Shown: positions 1 through 5,155 of the stretch, piece after piece | Position numbering within the stretch: position 1 is the stretch's first letter | How the letters are laid out: each line of letters opens with the position of its first letter | DNA from: a bacterium | GTDB lineage: Bacteria > Spirochaetota > UBA4802 > UBA5550 | Assembly (NCBI GenBank): GCA_024224995.1 | Contig: JAAENB010000970.1 | Span: 1-7,823 of the forward strand | Direction: 5' to 3' | DNA: 7,823 bases | Translations under genes and position numbers: made by a program | The notes under the pieces: generated by a model | What the model was told of the DNA's origin: nothing | Databases searched by the model: none | What the model saw: the letters and a program-made list of their open reading frames with translations, nothing else

Positions 1-372
1 AACAAGGTTCAGCTTGTTTTTCATGGAAAGAAAGAAACCCAGGGAACCCATGATATATGAGTCTTTATTTCTTTTGACGTAGCGTTTGGCTTTGCTTATT
101 TTATTAAAGTAGACACCTTTTAACGAAGATTTTGGCATCCCCGTAATCGCCGTAAGCTTGTCTATAAACTGCTTGATTATTTTTTTTCCTTGAGAACCGG
201 CAGAGGGTCCTCCGGGGAAAATTATCACAAAATTAATTTTTTTGGTTCTGGCACGAGCCTCTTCCCGGGCAGCAGGAACCACCAGGGAAAGCAAGATTAT
301 TGCTGATATTAATATCAGGCTATTTTTTTTCTTTATTTTTTTCTTTATTTTTTGTTCCAATTTTTTCTCCAT
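1..372 (-). CDS. PhnD-like periplasmic solute-binding protein, N-terminal part (cut by left edge)
   Basis: The frame stays open for 124 codons from ATG at 372 to the left edge. The first residues are very lysine-rich (about residues 1-16), followed by a hydrophobic stretch SLILISAIILLSLVVPAA (about 18-35): a signal peptide or N-terminal anchor. After it comes KKINFVIIFPGGPSAGSQGK, then a segment with VYFNKISKAKRYV and SYIMGSLGFFL. This pattern (first beta strand, PGGP loop, a 'TG' helix, then a 'SLGFFL' strand) resembles PhnD/phosphonate-type substrate-binding proteins of the type II periplasmic-binding fold; that is recalled family similarity, not a search. The protein should act in the periplasm or be anchored to the inner membrane. 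ATG 372 has no good ribosome site. An in-frame TTG at 360 has GGAG six bases upstream and is a real alternative start giving a shorter n-region. The gene overlaps the end of the exporter gene by 53 bases (41 from the TTG), implying coupled translation. The ligand is unknown. Confidence 0.6.
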   Translation of the reverse strand, partial: MEKKLEQKIKKKIKKKNSLILISAIILLSLVVPAAREEARARTKKINFVIIFPGGPSAGSQGKKIIKQFIDKLTAITGMPKSSLKGVYFNKISKAKRYVKRNKDSYIMGSLGFFLSMKNKLNLV

Positions 373-3061
373 TTTTTTCTTTGAGATACAGCAGATCAAT
401 AATAGCGGGTAGAATATACAATGATGAGACAAGGCATAAGATTATGCCAAGAAGCAGAATTATTCCGAACGATGAAGCCCCGCCATGATGAGCGAACACA
501 ATGCTGAACAAACCGGTGATGGTGGTAAAGGCAGCGAATGAAACCCCTCGTCCCGTGGTTTTTGCCGCCACAAAAGCGGTAACCTCACGATTTTCAAGCC
601 ACCGGTGAACGATGTGGACCCCGTATACAACACCCAGCCCCAGAAGAAGGGGAAGCCCCGCGATATTCGCCACGTTATATGAAACACCAACAAGGTATAG
701 CATGCCCTGGAGTCCCAGCATGCCAATGGCAAGAGGAACAAGAGCAAGGACAACAGCTTCGGCTTTTCTAAAATCTATTGCCAGGAGAACTATAACAACA
801 AGAAGGGAGTAGAGTATGGGGAATATTACTCCGTTAACAGCCTCACGAATATATACACTGTGGGTAATGGGAAAACCCGTAACATCTTTCCTTATATTTT
901 TTAAGCCCGCTACGAATTTATCCAGGAATTCAACTTCCCAGATAGAGCCCCGGGGAAAAACATAGGCAACGTACTTCCCGCCGGGACTTTTAAAGCGGCT
1001 CATTATTTCTTTGGAAAAAGAGCCTTCCGAAAGAGGAGTCGCGTCCATCCAAACACTGACCATGTCGGCCATTTGAGCGATATTCATAAAGAGCGCTCGT
1101 TCAAAAGCCCTGGTGCGCATAAGGGCAATTTTAGCATCCGGGCCCGTGAGGCTCTCGTTGAGTTCGCTGATATTTTCAATAAGCTTGTCCAGGCTTGCAG
1201 CCAGGGCTGCCTGGTTGCCGACAAAGGCTTTTTCCTGGGTTTCTTCAAAAAAATCCAGAAGCTTTTCCAGGAGCCTGGAGTATTCTTTGGCTCCCGCTTT
1301 ATTGTTGTGCTTATAAGAAATGTTTATGTTGTTAAAAATGGGTTTCAGCCGTTTAATTATTTTAAGCTTTTTATCCTGATTATCCGGGATCATTTCGGAA
1401 AGAGAGTCTACCCTGCTAACCTCGGGAAGTTTTTTCATTTTATTAACGTCTTTCCTGAGGTCTTCAAGATTGTTAGACGTAATAGCAGCGAACGACATTT
1501 TGAAGTCGCTTTGCTCTTCCATTTTGAGCTGGTATTCCGTAGATTCAACATCCTGCGGCAGAAGCTTTAGAACATTGTAGTCAAATTTATTATTGATAAT
1601 GCCAAAGACACTCCAGCCGCCAAACAGGATGGTCAGTATCATCGTAGTCCATAAGGTGGCTCTTCTTTTTGTTTCTTTTGCTTCGACGATAGTGTCAATG
1701 GTATCATAATGATGAGGTTCTATTTTTTCCAGAAGCAGTAAGGCGGGAAGCATTAGAAAAGTAGTGGCCAATACCACAAGGATCCCCAGACCCGCGGATG
1801 TTCCAAGCTCCGAGTATCCGGAAAAACTTGAAAACATGAGCGCTAAAAACGCAAGCCCCGTAGTAAGACCGCCCGTGACAATCCCTTTTCCTGTTATAAC
1901 TACAGCCCGGTGAACGGCTTCTTCTCTTGTTTTACCGTTCCCCAGTTCTTCTTCGGTTCGCCGGATAAGATAAATCCCAAAATCGATCCCTATGCCGAAA
2001 AGTACCGCAAGAAAGGCGGAGCTAATAAGGTTAAGCCTTCCTACAACAACAGTAATCAAACCAAGGGCGATAATCATTCCCGAAACAAGGGGGATAAGAC
2101 AGAGCATCATTTTTCGAAGGGAGCCAAAACCCACGAGAAGAATTACTGCCACCAGGATTATTGAAATGGAGCCCGCTTTTTTGATATCGGCGAAAACAGT
2201 CTCGTTTTCCGTTAGAATATGGGCAGGCATGCCGGTAAAAGCCATTTTAACTTTTCCCTTTAATTCCGGATTGTTTTCATAGACCCTGTTTCCCGCTTTT
2301 CTTATATCGGAAATAAACGGCCGTAAATAATCGACTTCATCATTGCTGGAAGCGGGTTGAACAAAGAGATAGAGCATGCGGAAATCTCTTGAAAAAAGAT
2401 AGCCGTCGCTTTTTATTAAATGCCCCGCGTTACTGTTCGACATAAGGAGTTTATCAAGCGTTTCAATACGGTTATGGGTGATAGAACTAACCCATGAATT
2501 CCATTCTCCGAAGAAAACATTCAGCCCGTTTATTACTTTCGGCGCGTCTTTTGGTTCAATGTCAATAACCGGTTTTTTAATTGCCCAATGAACCTCTTTC
2601 AGTACGGAGGGCAGATTTTTTACGGCAGCAGCCTTTTTAATGAGAGCCTTTTGCGTGCTTACGGCTTCAAAGGTCTTTTCCAGCTCTTCCAGGGGAGCAA
2701 AAAAAGGCGCTCTTTTTATGAAAAGTGAAGTATCAATCTTATAAAAGATCGATTTAACCCATTTTTCCTCGTTCTGTATTTCTCCGGCAAACTTTTCCAC
2801 GTTTGCTTTTAACGTATCATAATCCCCTTCCAGAACAACCACCAGGTTATCGGAAGCACCGAATTCCTTTATGAATTCCAGGTACCGGGCCTGCGCGGGG
2901 TCATCAGGGGAGACCAGACCCATGTGCGAGGAGCTTATTTCAAGTTTAAGTATGAAAATTAATGAGCCCATTATGAGGGTAATTATTCCCATAACAGCGA
3001 GAAGGGTTTTGCCTTTGTTGAGAGAGAGCTGGTATATTTTTTCCAATAGTTTTTGCTGCAT
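320..3061 (-). CDS. RND/MMPL-family exporter, HpnN-like
   Basis: A complete 913-residue inner-membrane protein with the duplicated RND layout. TM1 lies at about 17-40, then a periplasmic loop to about 292, then TM2-TM6 (about 294-445). TM7 lies at about 469-488, then a second periplasmic loop to about 740, then TM8-TM12 (about 743-888). The length and the GxGxD motif in TM4 (GIGIDFGIYLIRR, D360) fit the MMPL/HpnN group, which uses the proton gradient to move lipids such as hopanoids or glycolipids to the outer envelope; the substrate here is inferred only by family. The equivalent TM10 motif reads GLGVVYGVHIVHR: the expected Asp is V812, and the Tyr after TM4's Asp is F361, so only the D360-Y813 pair of the usual two Asp-Tyr pairs remains. 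The second loop has a charged, probably coiled stretch (about 590-640). The tail is almost pure Lys/Glu/Asn and overlaps the next gene. ATG 3061 is the only sensible start, but its ribosome site is weak (AAGAAG about 10 bases upstream). It lies 74 bases after the methyltransferase gene, probably in the same transcript. Confidence 0.9.
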   Translation of the reverse strand: MQQKLLEKIYQLSLNKGKTLLAVMGIITLIMGSLIFILKLEISSSHMGLVSPDDPAQARYLEFIKEFGASDNLVVVLEGDYDTLKANVEKFAGEIQNEEKWVKSIFYKIDTSLFIKRAPFFAPLEELEKTFEAVSTQKALIKKAAAVKNLPSVLKEVHWAIKKPVIDIEPKDAPKVINGLNVFFGEWNSWVSSITHNRIETLDKLLMSNSNAGHLIKSDGYLFSRDFRMLYLFVQPASSNDEVDYLRPFISDIRKAGNRVYENNPELKGKVKMAFTGMPAHILTENETVFADIKKAGSISIILVAVILLVGFGSLRKMMLCLIPLVSGMIIALGLITVVVGRLNLISSAFLAVLFGIGIDFGIYLIRRTEEELGNGKTREEAVHRAVVITGKGIVTGGLTTGLAFLALMFSSFSGYSELGTSAGLGILVVLATTFLMLPALLLLEKIEPHHYDTIDTIVEAKETKRRATLWTTMILTILFGGWSVFGIINNKFDYNVLKLLPQDVESTEYQLKMEEQSDFKMSFAAITSNNLEDLRKDVNKMKKLPEVSRVDSLSEMIPDNQDKKLKIIKRLKPIFNNINISYKHNNKAGAKEYSRLLEKLLDFFEETQEKAFVGNQAALAASLDKLIENISELNESLTGPDAKIALMRTRAFERALFMNIAQMADMVSVWMDATPLSEGSFSKEIMSRFKSPGGKYVAYVFPRGSIWEVEFLDKFVAGLKNIRKDVTGFPITHSVYIREAVNGVIFPILYSLLVVIVLLAIDFRKAEAVVLALVPLAIGMLGLQGMLYLVGVSYNVANIAGLPLLLGLGVVYGVHIVHRWLENREVTAFVAAKTTGRGVSFAAFTTITGLFSIVFAHHGGASSFGIILLLGIILCLVSSLYILPAIIDLLYLKEKNGEKIGTKNKEKNKEKK
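323..353 (-). repeat. A-tract near-tandem repeat at exporter/binding-protein overlap
   Basis: Read on the minus strand, three related units of about 12 bases follow one another: a run of 6, then 7, then 8 A residues, the first two followed by TAAAG and the last by the TAG stop of the exporter. In the exporter frame this encodes repeated N-K-E-K ending in KK-stop. In the binding-protein frame it encodes K-I-K-K. Runs of this length are prone to replication slippage and to polymerase slippage. Confidence 0.7.
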
Positions 3062-3088
3062 TTAAATTATACTTCTTATCCTTTATTA

Positions 3089-3105
3089 TTGTTATGAATT
3101 AACAA
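3089..3105 (-). other. Small AT-rich hairpin between methyltransferase and exporter genes
   Basis: TTGTTA and TAACAA form a perfect 6-base inverted repeat around a 5-base loop, in the 74-base gap between two genes on the same strand. There is no GC stem and no following T tract on the minus strand, so it does not look like a terminator. It could be an operator half-site pair or chance in AT-rich DNA. Nothing else was recognised in the gap. Confidence 0.25.
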
Positions 3106-3135
3106 CAATACCGGAATTGACGTAAAAGGCAAGAA

Positions 3136-3945
3136 CTATTCCGGTGAAATCCCATTTTTCACGGCATATCCTACATAGGTACCGGCAGTATTATTGCTAA
3201 CGCGGAGCTTTAATTTACCGCTTAATTCCTGCCAGGAAATTTTTCCTTTTTGACGGTTCCTTAGATTTATATAATGCGCGATAAAATTCATACCCGGAGC
3301 GATCCCTCTCACCTCCCTGTTAACCAGGGTATGTTTTTCCAATAGTTTTACCAGTTCTTTGGGTTTGATGAACATATTCCAGAGATGGATATTTGAGTCA
3401 AGAAAGGCCGTGCTTTTCCATTCCTGCATTATTTTTATCATAACAAGCTTGCTTAGTATGGTCCTGTTGATAGTATCATAAAAAAATATCCCGTCTTTTT
3501 TCAAAACCCGGGCTATTTCACCGATAACCTTATCCGGGTCTTGTACGTGCTCCAGGACATCGCAGCAGCAAACAAAATCGAAGGAATTCGATTCAAACGG
3601 CAGGTCTTCACCAATACCCGCGAGGTACTTAATGTTCAGGTTCTCCTGTTTCGCGTGTCTTTTTGCCGCTTCAATTGATTCTTTCGATATGTCTATTCCC
3701 GTAACATCAAGATCAATTTTAGCAAGCTCTTCCGAAAGAAATCCTCCGCCGCAGCCAACATCCAGCAGGGTTTTGTCCCCGGGCTTCTTTTTTAGAGTAT
3801 CATCAATAATTTTTTTAAAATAGCTGAACTTGGCCGGATTACTTAAAAAACGAAGAGAGACCAGGGAGCCGTCTTTGTCGTTGTTATTATCATCATTCCA
3901 CCATGAATGAGCTTTTGTGTTATAGATTTCATTGTTTATTTCCAT
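3136..3945 (-). CDS. ubiG: UbiG-like SAM-dependent O-methyltransferase
   Basis: A 269-residue class I methyltransferase. The SAM-binding motif I is LDVGCGGG (61-68), the acidic residue at the end of strand beta-2 is D85 in VTGIDIS, and a CCDVLEHVQDP motif (127-137) follows. UbiG-type features are the N-terminal SWW (about 14-16), the LRFLSNPAKFSYF segment that matches the 'L..xNP.R..Y' region, DTINRT (157-162; TLNRT in E. coli as I recall it) and IHLWNMFIKPKEL (186-198), which matches the HDxxxFIKPxEL region. UbiG adds methyl groups to ring hydroxyls in ubiquinone synthesis at the inner membrane. Many such homologues occur in organisms without obvious ubiquinone synthesis, so the true acceptor (a quinone, another phenol or a lipid headgroup) is open. 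It is about 30 residues longer than E. coli UbiG, partly from an Asn/Asp-rich insertion near 18-25. No other quinone gene is visible. ATG 3945 is favoured by GGAGG six bases upstream. It is the first gene of the apparent unit with the exporter. Confidence 0.8.
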   Translation of the reverse strand: MEINNEIYNTKAHSWWNDDNNNDKDGSLVSLRFLSNPAKFSYFKKIIDDTLKKKPGDKTLLDVGCGGGFLSEELAKIDLDVTGIDISKESIEAAKRHAKQENLNIKYLAGIGEDLPFESNSFDFVCCCDVLEHVQDPDKVIGEIARVLKKDGIFFYDTINRTILSKLVMIKIMQEWKSTAFLDSNIHLWNMFIKPKELVKLLEKHTLVNREVRGIAPGMNFIAHYINLRNRQKGKISWQELSGKLKLRVSNNTAGTYVGYAVKNGISPE

Positions 3946-3951
3946 GTGCAG

Positions 3952-3956
3952 CCTCC
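3952..3956 (-). promoter_or_regulatory. Strong ribosome binding site of the UbiG-like gene
   Basis: GGAGG on the minus strand, six bases before ATG 3945. It is the best Shine-Dalgarno match in the window and fixes this start. Confidence 0.75.
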
Positions 3957-3966
3957 ATATTATTTA

Positions 3967-3995
3967 ATTATAATAAAAATTATTTACAATGGCAT
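3967..3995 (-). promoter_or_regulatory. Candidate sigma70 promoter of the methyltransferase-exporter unit
   Basis: On the minus strand ATGCCA (3995-3990) and a perfect TATAAT (3972-3967) are separated by 17 bases. Transcription would begin near 3960, leaving a leader of about 15 bases that just contains the GGAGG site. The -35 matches consensus at 4 of 6 positions. The region is AT-rich, so TATAAT could occur by chance, but spacing and position fit well. Confidence 0.45.
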
Positions 3996-4129
3996 ACGGA
4001 ATTATAAAATTGGAACAAATTTTTTACGGTTCCCGGTTCTTTTTCGTCTTTTTCGCCGGATTCGTGAGAAACTACTCAAAAGGACGTGTTTTGTGGTATG
4101 AGCGTGAATGAAGATTGAGTTTTTATTTT

Positions 4130-4133
4130 GGAG
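4130..4133 (+). promoter_or_regulatory. Ribosome binding site choosing the EFR1 start at 4144
   Basis: GGAG lies 10 bases before ATG 4144. The other in-frame ATG, at 4108, lacks a comparable site and would add 12 residues not expected before the flavodoxin strand. The site therefore supports 4144. Confidence 0.45.
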
Positions 4134-4143
4134 TATAGATAAA

Positions 4144-5034
4144 ATGAATACGGAAATATATTATTTTTCAGGAACAGGAAATTCATTAGCAGTTGCAAAG
4201 GATATTGCAGGAAAGATCAATGGAAAATTAATATCCATACCATCAACTATAGATCTTGAAAGCATAAGCAGTGATGCAGAGATAATAGGGATTGTATTTC
4301 CAGTATACCACGCAACATTTGGTGAAAGCGGTATCCCGAATATTGTTCAAAGGTTTATAGGAAAATTGAATAATATTGATTCGAAATATTTATTTGCTGT
4401 ATGCACTCATAGTGGAATGCCGGGATTTACTATTGAAAATACGAGCCATTTCATATCAAAACAAGGGGGAGAGCTTTCAGCAGGTATTACTGTTAAAATG
4501 AATATTCCTTATTCCGCGTTTGAAAAAATAAAATATTCATTATTTAAGAAAGAATTAGCAATAAACATTCATAAGGACAAAGAGAAAAGAGAAAAATTAT
4601 TCGATCAGTGGGAAAAGAAACTACAGTATATAGAGGATTGTTTAATAAAGCGTAAAAAAGTTAAACTTGATAGCCCAGGTAAAATATATCGGAAATTAAT
4701 AACGTCCTTTTTTCTTTTTCAAAAGCGGGCCGCTAAATACAGATACCAAAAACTTTCCGGTTCAACAGCGGACTCCTTCCGGAAACTGACAATGCTGGCT
4801 GATAAAAGCTTTAAAATTAATAGCAAATGCAATGGCTGCGGTATATGCCAAAAAATTTGCCCGGTGCGGAATATAGAAATTGTTGAAGATAAACCTGTTT
4901 GGCTGCATAAATGTGAAAATTGTTATGCTTGTTTCCAGTGGTGTCCTCAAGAAGCCATATCCGGAGACATCGTAGAATATGAAAAAAAGTACCACCATCC
5001 TGGGGCAGCATTATCTGATCTGATTGATAAATAG
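4144..5034 (+). CDS. EFR1-type flavodoxin/double [4Fe-4S] ferredoxin protein
   Basis: A 296-residue soluble electron carrier from ATG 4144. Residues 1 to about 160 are flavodoxin-like: the first strand and FMN phosphate loop are EIYYFSGTGNS (4-14), followed by IIGIVFPVYHATFG (47-60) and FAVCTHSGMPG (84-94), which fit the second and third flavin-contacting loops. After a basic helical linker (about 145-215) come two CxxCxxCxxxCP clusters, C229/C232/C235/C239 and C257/C260/C263/C267, the pattern of two low-potential [4Fe-4S] centres. This order (flavodoxin, then bacterial ferredoxin) is that of the EFR1 family, common in anaerobes. It probably relays electrons between FMN and ferredoxin-dependent enzymes, but its partner is not visible here. 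No signal peptide or membrane segment is seen, so it should be cytoplasmic. Base composition is unusual: roughly 31% GC through 4140-4740 and about 40% afterwards, against mid-40s in sampled parts of neighbours, with many ATA and TTA codons. This suggests acquisition from elsewhere. It stands alone, divergent from the methyltransferase unit. Confidence 0.88.
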   Translation: MNTEIYYFSGTGNSLAVAKDIAGKINGKLISIPSTIDLESISSDAEIIGIVFPVYHATFGESGIPNIVQRFIGKLNNIDSKYLFAVCTHSGMPGFTIENTSHFISKQGGELSAGITVKMNIPYSAFEKIKYSLFKKELAINIHKDKEKREKLFDQWEKKLQYIEDCLIKRKKVKLDSPGKIYRKLITSFFLFQKRAAKYRYQKLSGSTADSFRKLTMLADKSFKINSKCNGCGICQKICPVRNIEIVEDKPVWLHKCENCYACFQWCPQEAISGDIVEYEKKYHHPGAALSDLIDK

Positions 5035-5078
5035 GAATTTAGATCGTGATATCCTTATTCGAATATTAACATCAAAGC

Positions 5079-5114
5079 CGGCATTCATGCCGCATAATAA
5101 AATTTATTATTTTT
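5079..5114 (+). terminator. Hairpin region between convergent EFR1 and topB genes, possible terminator
   Basis: CGGCAT (5079-5084) and ATGCCG (5087-5092) form a GC-containing stem. Directly after it an AT inverted repeat, ATAATA/TATTAT (5094-5110), runs into TTTT. On the plus strand this could end EFR1 transcription about 45 bases after its stop. On the minus strand the GC stem is followed by CTTTGATGTT, a weak T-rich tract that could serve topB. Neither direction has an ideal stem plus immediate T run. The rest of the 121-base gap shows nothing else. Confidence 0.4.
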
Positions 5115-5155
5115 CCTCAAGGCTTATACTTTGCAAGTGATCTTCAATCGTTTTT

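Noticed and set aside
460..753. 97-codon minus-strand frame inside the exporter gene
   Set aside because: It is an alternate frame of conserved transmembrane codons, with no ribosome site or recognisable motif.
1073..1570. 165-codon open frame on the plus strand
   Set aside because: It lies fully opposite the exporter gene, has no family-like motifs, and its Phe-rich product mirrors Lys/Glu codons of the true gene.
3066..3094. TATAAT just before the exporter ATG as a leaderless promoter
   Set aside because: The box is perfect, but the hexamer 17 bases upstream (TAACAA) matches the -35 consensus at only 2 of 6, and the region is AT-rich.
3144..3167. Inverted repeat GTGAAA/TTTCAC at the end of the methyltransferase gene as a terminator
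   Set aside because: It lies within coding sequence and no T tract follows on the minus strand.
3907..4101. 64-codon plus-strand frame across the divergent spacer
   Set aside because: It starts antisense to the methyltransferase N-terminus, crosses its promoter and has no ribosome site.
4108..4143. ATG 4108 as the start of the EFR1 gene
   Set aside because: It would add 12 residues before the flavodoxin strand and lacks a ribosome site as good as the GGAG before 4144.
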